DNA of 64,000 nucleotides, taken from NCBI GenBank assembly GCA_902491625.1, contig CABUIO010000003.1, forward strand, positions 119,650 to 183,649, given 5' to 3'. A model generated the notes under the pieces. That model did no database searches, was not told the DNA's origin, and saw nothing but the letters and a program-made list of their open reading frames with translations. The position numbers were made by a program, and so were the translations under genes. This stretch comes from an uncultured Porphyromonadaceae bacterium (lineage in GTDB: Bacteria; Bacteroidota; Bacteroidia; Bacteroidales; Muribaculaceae). The number at the start of each line of letters is the position of its first letter. Position 1 is the first letter of the stretch. Of the stretch, positions 51,703 through 61,100 are shown piece by piece.

Positions 51703-53871
51703 ATGAACCTGAAAAATATCCCTAACAACGGCAAAAGCCGCCTCGGCGGCAACGACAACAGAAAAGGCAAACGTCCAACGCTCAACATGACGTGGATGTA
51801 TGGTCTCATCGTGCTGTCACTCATATCCCTTTACATTTTCAATGACAATTCGGTGGTGCAGAAGGTGCACTACACGAAATTCGAAAACGCAGTCAACGAG
51901 GGCTACGTGAGCAAGATCAAGGTCAACCGCGAGAGCGCTTCCGTTGAAGGAGTACTCACTCCTCAGGGAGCAAAGGCGCTCAATATACAGCACAACGGAA
52001 CCGAGGAGGTGAAGATCGAGACTCAGGCACCCTCGGCAGACCGCTTCGACGCCAAAATCGACGCATGGAACCAGACTCTCAAGGAGAAAGGGAAACCGGA
52101 GCTTGAGGTCTCCTACGAAAACGGCAACAACCTTATGAAACTGTTCTGGTACTTCGGTCCGATTCTCGTGTTTGTGCTCTTCATGATCTTCATGTCGAGA
52201 AAAATGAGCGGAGGCGCCGGAAGCAGCGGCATCTTCAGTGTCGGCAAATCGAAAGCCAAGCTTTTTGACAAGAACAATTGCACAAACGTGACATTCAAGG
52301 ATGTTGCGGGACTCGCCGAGGCCAAAGTCGAGATACAGGAGATTGTGGAGTTTCTTAAGAACCCGGAGCGATACACCGACCTCGGCGCCAAGATTCCTCG
52401 CGGTGCGCTTCTCGTAGGTCCTCCGGGAACAGGTAAGACCCTTCTCGCCAAGGCCGTGGCCGGTGAGGCTAACGTGCCGTTCCTCTCCATGTCCGGCTCC
52501 GACTTCGTGGAGATGTTTGTCGGCGTAGGCGCCGCGCGTGTCCGCGACCTCTTCAAGCAAGCCAAGGACAAGGCTCCCTGCATCGTCTTTATCGACGAGA
52601 TCGACGCCGTGGGACGCGCTCGTGGAAAGAACCCCAACATGGGTTCCAACGATGAGCGCGAGAACACTCTTAACCAGATGCTTACAGAGATGGACGGTTT
52701 CGGCTCCAACAACGGTGTCATCATCCTCGCCGCCACCAACCGCGCCGACATGCTCGACAAGGCGCTGATGCGTCCGGGACGTTTCGACCGCCAGATATAT
52801 GTTGATCTTCCCGAGCTCACGGACCGCGTGGAGATTCTCAACGTGCATCTGCGCGATATAAAGGTAAACGCAACCCTCGACGTGGAGCAGCTCGCTCGCC
52901 AGACAGCCGGATTCTCCGGAGCCGACCTTGCCAACGTCTGCAATGAGGCTGCGCTTACAGCCGCGAGAGCCAACAAGAAAGAGGTCGACATGGACGACTT
53001 CCGCAAGGCTGTGGACCGCATTATCGCAGGACTGGAGAAGAAATCTGTGGTCTACACGCCCGAGGAGAAGCACGCAATCGCCACACACGAGGCCGGACAC
53101 GCTCTTGTCTCCTGGATGCTCGAATACGGAAATCCTCTTGTCAAAGTCACAATCGTGCCTCACGGACGAGCCGCCGGTTACGCCATGTATGCGCCCGAGG
53201 AACGTCATTATCTGCCGATTCAGGCACTTCTCGACTCTATCTGCACAGGACTCGCCGGACGTGCTGCCGAGGAAGTCTTCACCGGCCAGATCGGCACAGG
53301 AGCAATCGACGACCTCGAAAAAGCAACCAAAATGGCGCTGTCGCTCGTGATGATCTACGGCGCGAGTCCTCGCCTTAAGAATCTCAACTACTACGATTCC
53401 ACAGGCCAGACCTACGGATTCCAGAAGCCTTACAGCGAGGCGACGGCACGCATCATCGACGAAGAAGTAGAGCGTGTCATCGACGAACAATATGAGCGCG
53501 CCAAGCAGATTCTGAAAGAATATGCCAAGCAGCACAACGAGATCCGCGACCTTCTGATCGCCCACGAAGTCATCTACAACAACGACGTCAAGGAGATTCT
53601 CGGCCCTCGCAAATGGAAATCGCGCACTGACGACGCTATCGAGCAGCATCGCAAGAAAATGCTTGAACGTCAGAATGCTGAGGAAGCTTCCAAAGACGAA
53701 AATAATGATTCAGACAATTCCGCAGTTGAGGATGTAGAGACTGAGGAAGTGATCGACAGCAAGTGGAAACTATTCGTACCCCGTTCCAAGAAAAGCGAAA
53801 GCGAAAAGAACAATAAGAACGACAATAAAGAGGAAGAGGACGCAGGAACCCCTCCTCCGTTCACTAAGTAA
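51703..53871 (+). CDS. ftsH: ATP-dependent zinc metalloprotease FtsH
   Basis: 722 residues. Two membrane segments (about 28-47 and 145-166) bracket a periplasmic domain. The AAA+ module has Walker A GPPGTGKT near 239, IVFIDEIDAVG and the second region of homology ATNRADMLDKALMRPGRFDRQ. The zinc protease site is THEAGHALVSW near 460. The tail of about 70 residues is highly charged and longer than in E. coli. FtsH degrades unassembled membrane proteins and, in many bacteria, controls lipid A enzymes. It ends 2 bp before the acetyltransferase gene. Confidence 0.97.
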   Translation: MNLKNIPNNGKSRLGGNDNRKGKRPTLNMTWMYGLIVLSLISLYIFNDNSVVQKVHYTKFENAVNEGYVSKIKVNRESASVEGVLTPQGAKALNIQHNGTEEVKIETQAPSADRFDAKIDAWNQTLKEKGKPELEVSYENGNNLMKLFWYFGPILVFVLFMIFMSRKMSGGAGSSGIFSVGKSKAKLFDKNNCTNVTFKDVAGLAEAKVEIQEIVEFLKNPERYTDLGAKIPRGALLVGPPGTGKTLLAKAVAGEANVPFLSMSGSDFVEMFVGVGAARVRDLFKQAKDKAPCIVFIDEIDAVGRARGKNPNMGSNDERENTLNQMLTEMDGFGSNNGVIILAATNRADMLDKALMRPGRFDRQIYVDLPELTDRVEILNVHLRDIKVNATLDVEQLARQTAGFSGADLANVCNEAALTAARANKKEVDMDDFRKAVDRIIAGLEKKSVVYTPEEKHAIATHEAGHALVSWMLEYGNPLVKVTIVPHGRAAGYAMYAPEERHYLPIQALLDSICTGLAGRAAEEVFTGQIGTGAIDDLEKATKMALSLVMIYGASPRLKNLNYYDSTGQTYGFQKPYSEATARIIDEEVERVIDEQYERAKQILKEYAKQHNEIRDLLIAHEVIYNNDVKEILGPRKWKSRTDDAIEQHRKKMLERQNAEEASKDENNDSDNSAVEDVETEEVIDSKWKLFVPRSKKSESEKNNKNDNKEEEDAGTPPPFTK

Positions 53872-53873
53872 TA

Positions 53874-54455
53874 ATGAATACAAAAGACACCGTCTTATTT
53901 GAGGAAGAATGGAAACGGATGCTCGGAGGAGAGATCTACGAGGCCACGCATCCGGAGTTCATGTTGCGCCTTGAGAACACACGACGTCTGATTCAGGAGT
54001 ATAATTCCATCGACGCCACTGACGTCGAACAGCAGGAAACCTTGCTTCGACGCATCATTCCCTCGATCGGCAGGAACTTCCATTTCAATCAGCCGTTCCG
54101 CTGCGACTACGGATGCAACATCTCAATAGGAGACAATTTCTTTGCCAACTTCAATCTCACGATTCTTGACGAGGCCAAGGTCACTATCGGCGACAATGTC
54201 TTCTTCGGCCCCAACGTAAGCATATATACGGCTTGCCATCCTCTTGATCCAGACGAACGGCGCACAGGACGCGAATGGGCGGAAGAGATCCACATCGGAA
54301 ACGATGTCTGGGTAGGAGGAAACGCTACGATCCTGCCGGGCGTCACGATCGGCGACGGCGCAGTTGTCGGAGCCGGATCCGTAGTCACAAAAGACGTTGC
54401 TCCGCGAACCGTCGTGGCTGGCAATCCGGCACGCAAGATCAAGGAAATTCCCTGA
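53874..54455 (+). CDS. Maltose/galactoside-type O-acetyltransferase
   Basis: 193 residues. An N-terminal helical Mac domain (about 1-60) precedes left-handed beta-helix hexapeptide repeats (DYGCNISIGDNFFANFN, VTIGDNVFFGPNVSI). The catalytic His is in YTACHPLDP near 122, and IGNDVWVGGNATILPGVTIGDGAVVGAGSVVTKDV forms the acetyl-CoA side. The sugar acceptor is not defined. It lies 2 bp after the ftsH stop. Palindromic element E starts 5 bp after its own stop. Confidence 0.92.
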   Translation: MNTKDTVLFEEEWKRMLGGEIYEATHPEFMLRLENTRRLIQEYNSIDATDVEQQETLLRRIIPSIGRNFHFNQPFRCDYGCNISIGDNFFANFNLTILDEAKVTIGDNVFFGPNVSIYTACHPLDPDERRTGREWAEEIHIGNDVWVGGNATILPGVTIGDGAVVGAGSVVTKDVAPRTVVAGNPARKIKEIP

Positions 54456-54460
54456 TACTA

Positions 54461-54668
54461 AGAGTATGTTTACTTTTAAACCAAATTAAACTTATCTCAT
54501 ATAATCCGAGTATGTTTCCTGAATTTTTGACATTATCACAAATGATCTTTCCGGCGCTTTCAGCCGGGTCTCATCGGTCACGATGCCCGCATCGCTTCCT
54601 CTTCGACCCGCTGAAATCCCTCGAAAACCTCTATTTGTGATAAAATCATTTAAAAGTAAACATACTCT
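54461..54668. repeat. Palindromic element E
   Basis: Perfect 20-bp terminal inverted repeats at 54461-54480 and 54649-54668 (core GTTTACTTTTAAA). Inner arms are TTATCACAAAT (54534-54544) and ATTTGTGATAA (54633-54643), then TTTCAGC and GCTGAAA, then GGGTC and GACCC. The apex is CGATGCCCGCATCG at 54581-54594, flanked by CGGTCA and CTTCCT. It fills the whole gap between two convergent stops (54455 and 54673), so it could act as a two-way transcript end. Confidence 0.9.
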
Positions 54669-54672
54669 AAGC

Positions 54673-55311
54673 TCAAAGATAAGGATTGTGACGGCGCTCG
54701 TCGCCTATGGTCGTGGCTCCTCCGTGGCCCGAATAGACGATAGTATCATCGGGAAGAGTCATCAGCTTTTTGTTTATGGCATTTAGCAACGTAGACATGT
54801 CGCCACCGGGGAGATCGGTGCGTCCGATGCTGCCCTGAAACAGCGAATCGCCTGTCACGACAAATCCGTCCGTTGCATCATAAAGCGCTATCCCTCCGGG
54901 CGTATGGCCGGGAACTTCAAGCACCTTCAGCTCGCCTTTGCCGATCTTTATAACATCACCCTCGTTGAGATACTGCACGATCGTTTCTGAAGTGCCGTCG
55001 TCGTTCATGCCGAACATCTGCTTCTGGGCGCTGAGATTCTCGCCGAGAAAAGCATCGTTGCGGTGAGCCTCAAGCACGAGACCATATTTCTCCCTGACAA
55101 ATCTGTCGCCAATAGCATGGTCGGCATGAAGATGAGTATTAATCAGATGCACAGGCTTGAGTCCATAGAGGTCGATGATCGACTCCATGCGAGAAATCTC
55201 CGTAGCGCTGATCATGCCTGGATCAATGATTGCACATTCCTTAGTGTCCGCGTCATAGACAATGTAGGTGTTGACCCCGAAAGGATTGAATGTAAAATGT
55301 AAAATCTCCAT
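54673..55311 (-). CDS. Glyoxalase II-like MBL-fold hydrolase
   Basis: 212 residues, the short YcbL-like branch of the metallo-beta-lactamase fold. Ligands lie in NTHLHADHAIGD near 58-69, VPGHTPGG near 133-140, TGDSLFQGSIGRTDLPGGD and the final SGHGGATTIGDERRHNPYL. Likely a thioester or lactoylglutathione-type hydrolase; the true substrate is unknown. It is downstream of rsmG on the minus strand. The palindromic element E ends 5 bp from its stop. Confidence 0.92.
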   Translation of the reverse strand: MEILHFTFNPFGVNTYIVYDADTKECAIIDPGMISATEISRMESIIDLYGLKPVHLINTHLHADHAIGDRFVREKYGLVLEAHRNDAFLGENLSAQKQMFGMNDDGTSETIVQYLNEGDVIKIGKGELKVLEVPGHTPGGIALYDATDGFVVTGDSLFQGSIGRTDLPGGDMSTLLNAINKKLMTLPDDTIVYSGHGGATTIGDERRHNPYL

Positions 55312-55359
55312 TTTGATATTTTGTGAATGTGTGTTTACTATAAAAACCGTTTACCTTGT

Positions 55360-55989
55360 TCACACCATCGGAACATAAACAAGCAATTTGGTACTGAAGA
55401 ATTCCTCGTCCGGAAACCATTGGCTGATTTTCTCCACTTCGGCAGGGAGTCCGCATTGTGAGAGTTCCGCGCTGATGTCGCCACCCTTCAGCGTGATGAG
55501 TCCGTTCGGAAGCGCGTTGCGCTGCTGTCGTGAAACGTTCTTGCGCGAAAGTCTGACAAGATCCGGCATAGGCATCACGGCGCGGCTCACAATGAAATCG
55601 AACTTGTCGCGGCACTCGCCGATGTCGCCATGCTGCACACTGACATTCTCCAGTCCGATAGCATCAGCTATCTCCTTGGCTACCTTGAGCTTCTTCCCCA
55701 CCCTGTCGACAAGATGAAACTTCACGTCAGGGAAAAGGATCGACAAGGGAATCGAGGGCAAACCTCCGCCGGCACCGAAGTCAAGCACGTTACTTCCGGC
55801 GCTGAATTGCAGGAAGCGTGCGATCGACAGACTGTGAAGGATATGGTTGACCTCAAGATTGTCGATGTCCTTGCGCGAGATGACATTGATTTTCCCGTTC
55901 CATTCGGGATACAGCCTCATTGCAGACTCAAACTGACCGACCTGAAGTTCACTTAGATTCGGGAAATATTTCTTTATCGTGTCAATCAT
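55360..55989 (-). CDS. rsmG: 16S rRNA (guanine527-N7)-methyltransferase
   Basis: 209 residues, the RsmG/GidB family. S-adenosylmethionine binding: NVLDFGAGGGLPSIPLSILFPDVKFHLVD near 69-97, with RVGKKLKVAKEIADAIGLENV after it and the FDFIVSRAVMPMPDLV block. Its start codon overlaps the cdsA stop by one base, so the two are translationally coupled, an unusual pairing of rRNA modification with lipid synthesis. Confidence 0.95.
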   Translation of the reverse strand: MIDTIKKYFPNLSELQVGQFESAMRLYPEWNGKINVISRKDIDNLEVNHILHSLSIARFLQFSAGSNVLDFGAGGGLPSIPLSILFPDVKFHLVDRVGKKLKVAKEIADAIGLENVSVQHGDIGECRDKFDFIVSRAVMPMPDLVRLSRKNVSRQQRNALPNGLITLKGGDISAELSQCGLPAEVEKISQWFPDEEFFSTKLLVYVPMV

Positions 55990-56882
55990 CAGAATGCTAC
56001 CATCACATATAAAACGATAATGAGAGCCGTGCCCGGCATCGCGAAGAGCATCGAGTCGATGCGGTCAAGCACGCCGCCATGTCCCGGGATGATGTTGCCG
56101 CTGTCCTTCACGCCATAGTTGCGCTTGATCATGGATTCGAAGAGGTCGCCGCATGTGGAGAAAAGCACCACGGAAACCGGCAAAATGAATCCGAGCATTG
56201 TCAACGACGACATCCAGGGAATCAGCGGCATCAGGTAAGCACCGAATCCTGTCAACGAGAACACCACCCCTGCAGCGACGCAGATAAGCAGACCTCCGAA
56301 AAATCCCTCCCATGTCTTTTTGGGTGACAGATGCACACAGAGTTTATGACGGCCGAACGTCATGCCTGAAAGATAAGCGCCTGTATCGTTGAGCCAAATA
56401 AATATGAAAATAAGCAATGCGAGTCCGTTGCTCATCTCGTCTAAAACTATGGCGCTTCCGAGGCCGACAGAGAGATAGATCACGCCCAAGGCGCTATGGG
56501 AAAGCATAGCCGTGGGATTGCCACTCCGCTGAAAGAGCGAGAATCCCACCCTTGCTATGACGTAAAGCACAAGCAACGAACAGAACATGCCGACATACAT
56601 GAAGCTCTCGGGAGCCGCGAATCCCGCCGATCCTATCACGAGTCTTGACGCCAATGCCAGCAGCAGCAGACTCATCACACCTATGATGTCAAGCGACAGG
56701 ATTCCGCAGCGCGTCGTTATCGAAGCATTACGGTCGGAAGTCACGTTATGAAACTCATATATTCCGATCACGCCGAACGCAAGCATCAGAATGCCGAATC
56801 CCAGCGTGCTAAAAAGGCATGTGCCGACGATAAGCGCTACATAAACCGTTCCTGATAAAGCTCTTTTTAGCAAATTGTTCAT
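55989..56882 (-). CDS. cdsA: Phosphatidate cytidylyltransferase
   Basis: 297 residues with about eight membrane segments. CdsA makes CDP-diacylglycerol, the branch point to phosphatidylethanolamine and phosphatidylglycerol. The C-terminal signature is complete: LSPKKTWEGFFGG, FGDLFESMIKRNYGVKDSGNIIPGHGGVLDRIDSML. It is located between lpxA (28 bp gap) and rsmG (1-bp overlap). Confidence 0.96.
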   Translation of the reverse strand: MNNLLKRALSGTVYVALIVGTCLFSTLGFGILMLAFGVIGIYEFHNVTSDRNASITTRCGILSLDIIGVMSLLLLALASRLVIGSAGFAAPESFMYVGMFCSLLVLYVIARVGFSLFQRSGNPTAMLSHSALGVIYLSVGLGSAIVLDEMSNGLALLIFIFIWLNDTGAYLSGMTFGRHKLCVHLSPKKTWEGFFGGLLICVAAGVVFSLTGFGAYLMPLIPWMSSLTMLGFILPVSVVLFSTCGDLFESMIKRNYGVKDSGNIIPGHGGVLDRIDSMLFAMPGTALIIVLYVMVAF

Positions 56883-56910
56883 TGTCTGTTATCTTATTGT
56901 ATATCTTCGC

Positions 56911-57711
56911 TCAATAGTTCAGCGAGTCGAGAGGCAGACCGGCAATTCTCATGTCGTGGCTCTTGATGAAATTGAGGATATTGTCGCGCTCCTTGCTCTG
57001 ATCGACATCCTCCTGGATTCGGCGCATTGCATTGAACAACGACGTGTTGGTCTGGAAAATATGGCGATAGCACTTGGCTATGTCGTCGATGCGATCCTCG
57101 CTCTTGCGGCCTTTGCGCAGAATGTAGGAGTTGACACCGAAATAAGCTATGGGATTGTGAGCCATGATCACGTAAGGAGGCACATTGCCGGTCACGCGGC
57201 ATCCGCCCTTGATAAGTACCCACTTGCCGATCTCGCACTTCTCATGCACAATCACGCCCGACGAAAGCACCGAGTAATTCTCCACCTTGCAGTCGCCGGC
57301 GATCTTGACGCCGTTGCCAAGCACACAATAGTTTCCGATCTTAGAATCATGGCCAATATGGCTTTGAGCCATCACGTATGAATTGTCGCCGAGCTGAGTG
57401 GCGTGACCCTCACGGATCGAGCGGTTGATGATCACATGCTGATAGATGTGGTTGTTGTCGCCTATGCGGCACAGGCCCTTCTCACCTTTCCATCGGAAAT
57501 CCTGCGGGTCGGCACCGATCACGCAGCCATCGTAGATCTTGTTGTTAGCGCCGATAATCGTGCCGCCGATCACTGAGCAATGGGGCATGATGTGGGTATT
57601 GTCGCCGATCTCTACGTTTGCATCGATATATACAAAAGCATCTATCATTACGTTTTCACCAAGCTTTGCCGACGGATGGACAAATGCGAGCGGACTTATT
57701 GTTGCTGACAT
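56911..57711 (-). CDS. lpxA: UDP-N-acetylglucosamine O-acyltransferase LpxA
   Basis: 266 residues. Hexapeptide repeats form the left-handed beta helix (about 1-185), followed by a helical C-terminal domain (NSYILRKGRKSEDRIDDIAKCYRHIF). The catalytic His is in YVMAQSHIGHDSKIGN. GADPQDFRWKGE and HVIINRSIREGHATQLGDNS are LpxA blocks. It performs the first step of lipid A synthesis, acylating UDP-GlcNAc from acyl-ACP. A -7 element precedes it at 57767-57774. Confidence 0.95.
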   Translation of the reverse strand: MSATISPLAFVHPSAKLGENVMIDAFVYIDANVEIGDNTHIMPHCSVIGGTIIGANNKIYDGCVIGADPQDFRWKGEKGLCRIGDNNHIYQHVIINRSIREGHATQLGDNSYVMAQSHIGHDSKIGNYCVLGNGVKIAGDCKVENYSVLSSGVIVHEKCEIGKWVLIKGGCRVTGNVPPYVIMAHNPIAYFGVNSYILRKGRKSEDRIDDIAKCYRHIFQTNTSLFNAMRRIQEDVDQSKERDNILNFIKSHDMRIAGLPLDSLNY

Positions 57712-57766
57712 GGTATTGAGTTTTAAAAAGTTAATATTTCAGTTGTTCTTTTTAGAGGATTGTCCA

Positions 57767-57774
57767 CAAAGATA
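57767..57774 (-). promoter_or_regulatory. -7 element of lpxA
   Basis: TATCTTTG on the minus strand. No TTG at proper spacing. The leader would be about 50 bases. Confidence 0.5.
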
Positions 57775-57964
57775 GTAAAAATAAATGATAATCTGTGAAC
57801 GCCGTCAACTAAAAAACAAAAGAAAATCAAATGTCGTTCGATTCATGCGACTCACCTTCGCAGCCATGTCAGAAATCGAAGCCTACCCGGAAAGAGAAGA
57901 AAGTCAGATATAGTCCACAAAAGTACAACAAAAATCCTGCGCCCACAAATCGGGAGTTAAGCAA

Positions 57965-57999
57965 GATAAAGGGCAAATAGGGCAAATAGACCCAATAAG
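57965..57999 (-). repeat. Short repeat related to the 4615-4667 array
   Basis: Read on the minus strand this gives CTTATTGGGTCTATTTGCCC followed by a second TATTTGCCC. The phrase CTTATTGGG-CTATT is shared with the stretch at 4608-4640. Both copies lie just downstream of a gene for an exported protein. Confidence 0.5.
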
Positions 58000-58005
58000 C
58001 ATTAG

Positions 58006-58040
58006 AAAGGCACCGGAGCTGCGGGAGCGCCGGTGCCTTT
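58006..58040 (-). terminator. Strong hairpin downstream of the GLUG gene
   Basis: A perfect 11-bp stem AAAGGCACCGG (58006-58016) with CCGGTGCCTTT (58030-58040) and a 13-nt loop. On the minus strand it is followed by CTAATGC, so the T tail is only three bases within the stem. It is the likely transcript end of the large gene. Confidence 0.7.
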
Positions 58041-58104
58041 GTGGTTATGGGTTGCGGGGATAAGCAACTAAAAAGTTACTTAAGGAACGCTTAAAATCTG
58101 CTTA

Positions 58105-61100
58105 TCAGCGGGTCTTGAGCACTTTGCAGGTACCGTCGACGTAGGTGATCTTCACGATGTAGAATCCTGTCTCGGGAGCTTCGGCAATGCGGAGACCGTC
58201 GATGGTGTAGTATTCCACGGATTTAACTTCTGCAGTCTCGCCTGAGATGCCTTCAACACCCGAATATTTCAGATTGAGATTGAATGTCTTGGCAAGGTCG
58301 GAGTCTTCCTCATCGGTGGTAGCCTTGATCCAGCCCTCACCCTTGTCAATGGCGCTGACAACGCCTTCCTCGGAGATCTCGATATTGTCGGAGGATGTCC
58401 AGACAACGTGCGGCATCAGACCGATGTGGAAAGGTGCGTTGATGTTGTCGAGGGTGTCCTCGCCGTCGAGTTCGTAGTGAGCGGCGTGGAAACATGCCAT
58501 GGGCACTTCATCCATGAAGGGGAGCGTGGGGAGACAAGCCTGACGATAGGTGAAGCTGTCGCCGAGGTCGGCCTTCATAAGCTGGGCACGTGTGAGGCCT
58601 TGCGCAAACTTATCGTCGGCAAATGTCTCGCAAACGTCCTTGTCGAAGTAAGCATTGGAGACGCTGATGATGTCAGTGTTCTCGGTAGCGGCTGTGGAGA
58701 CTGTGGCGATGTTGCTGACAGCGACAGGAGCCTCGTCTGTTGCCACGACTTTGCCGGCGTTGTAGCAGTTCTTGATTGACGAACCGCCGCGCGAGTTGGT
58801 CCACATCGCGCCGTTGATGCCGGCCACGAGGTCGGGAGCGGTGATGGTGCCGTAGTTATAACATTCCTCCAGTTCCGAGGGACCGTAGCCGCCCCAGATA
58901 CCGCCGGCGCCGAAGGCCTTCTCCACGATAACGCGGCTGAGTGTCACATTACCGTAGTTGACAGCCTGCTTGATGACTGTGACGGGCATAGCGCCTGTGC
59001 CGATGATACCGGCAGCGCAAGGAACGTTGGAAACGACGTTTCCGGAGTTCCAGATGCGTTCTGCCGAAGCACAGTAGCTTCCGGCGAAACCGCCGACACC
59101 GCTTGAAGTCTGGTCTTCGGTCTCCTTGTTGACTGTCACGTTACCGGTATTGTAGCAGTCGTAGATGTGGCCGCCGTTGCCTTTGCCAACGAATCCGCCG
59201 GTCGACTGCGTCTCATTGTAGACCTCACCCTCGTTCCAGGAGTTGGTCACGGTTGTAGGCCATGCGGTAGATGCCGCCATCTGGCCGATGACACCGCCGA
59301 CGCCGTAGGCTGTGGAGCTGAAACCGGAGATGCGTCCGGTGTTGTAGCACTTGTCTATCGTACATCCGTTGGTGATCTGGCCGATAATACCAGCCACATA
59401 TGATTTGCCGTGGATGGCTCCGGTGTTGAAACAGTTGATGATCTTGGAAGGACCGCTGCCCTGAGTTCCGGAAGCGATACCGCCGACATTTCCTCCGCTC
59501 GTCACGCTGATGTCGGAAGTGTTGGAAGAGTTGTAGATCTCGCCTGTCTTGCCGAGACGTCCTACGATACCGGCCACATACGTGCGACCCTGTACCTTAC
59601 CCTCGTTTACACAGTCTGTCACGACACCATAATGCCAGCCGACAAATCCGCCGACATACCGCGACCCGGTGAATGCGGTGGCGCTTGTGGCCTTGACATT
59701 GCCGACAGTTCCTTTGTTGACACTGTTGGAGATAGTGCCTCCCGCATCAAGCTGGCCGGCAAAACCTCCAATATAGTCGATGTTGGTGGCATAGAGATCC
59801 ATGATGACGCCGGAGAATTCAGAATTGTCGATCACGGAGCCGTCGTACATGCGTCCGGCAAAACCGCCGGCATAGGCTTGAGAACCTTTGGCGTTGACGG
59901 TGCACTTAGCCACACTGTTGCTTATTTTGCCATAGAGAAGTCCGGCAAACGATCCGGCATAGGAATTGGCCTGGATGGAGCCTTCAAGAGTGAGGTCATG
60001 AACGTAGCCCTTGCGTCCTACGGTGCCGAAGAAACCGATGTTCTTGCCGGTCTTTGTTGTCTCGTCGTTGAAAGCGATGCCGGAAATTGTCTTGGAGTTG
60101 CCGTCGAAATCGCCCTGGAACTGAACGCCGGTACGCGCTATCGGCTCGAAAGGCACCTCGTCGGTGTATTCGATATTGTTTTCAACGCGGAAATAATATC
60201 CCTCATAGTCCATCTTGGAGCTTCCCATGAAGTCGGCAAGAAGATTGAGATCCTCAGGCTTACGAATGAGGAACGGCTCGGAAGCAGAACCGCGTCCGTC
60301 GAGGATCAGAGGAATCGACTTGAGATTATATTCTTTGGTGTATTTGCCGTCGTAAGTAGCCGTGAGGACATCGCATGCCACCTCGGTCTCGGGAGTCACG
60401 ATGCAGAGCGATCCGTCGGCGAGCGAGAAATAGTCGCTTCCGGCAAGGCTCCACTCGATCTTGCTGTCGGCGGAAAGTGCAGTTGCGCGAAGCACGTTGC
60501 CTTGCTTCTCCCCTTTCTCGAAGCGGACGAAGATCGCGCGGCGTGCCACACCGGCCTTTTCATCCTTGAACGCGGCGAGCGTAGGATAAGCGTCTGTCGA
60601 GAACTGATAAGCCTCGGCATTGAAGCCCTCAGGAGCTTTGGCAACAAGGAATTCGGAAGTGGAAAGTCCGGTGAATCCCTGACTCAGCGAGGAGCAGCCG
60701 TCCATGTTGTTGACGGAGGAATCGAAGAAGTTGCCTTCCACTGTACCGCGACCGTTGGCATAGCCGACAACGCCGCCGCGATATTCGGTGTCGCAGACAA
60801 CCATGCCCGAAGAGAAGCAGTCTGTCACGTCACCCTTGCCGTAGCCGCTGGAGCTGGAACCGATCACGCCGCCGGTATAGTCAGCACCTTCGACTTTTCC
60901 GGAATTGACACAGAGAGCAACTGAACCGGCGGATGCGCCTGTCACACCACCGACGAACTTGCCTGTGCTCGTGATGTCGGCATCATTCTGCGAGGAGGCA
61001 ACGGAGCCGAGGTTGTAGCCCACGACGCCGCCGGTGTAGTCACCCGCGGCGGTGATGTCGCCGCTGTTGTAGCAATCCTTCACGGAAGCATTCTCAGTGA

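Larger units (their letters stand above)
57775..58104. other. Intergenic region between lpxA promoter and GLUG gene
   Basis: It contains no ORF with protein-like features. It holds the minisatellite-like stretch 57965-57999 and the strong terminator 58006-58040. The first 180 bp are AT-rich and otherwise featureless. Confidence 0.6.

Noticed and set aside
59410..60924. A 504-codon frame opposite the GLUG gene
   Set aside because: It arises from the repeats and codon bias of the minus-strand gene; no motif, signal or start context.
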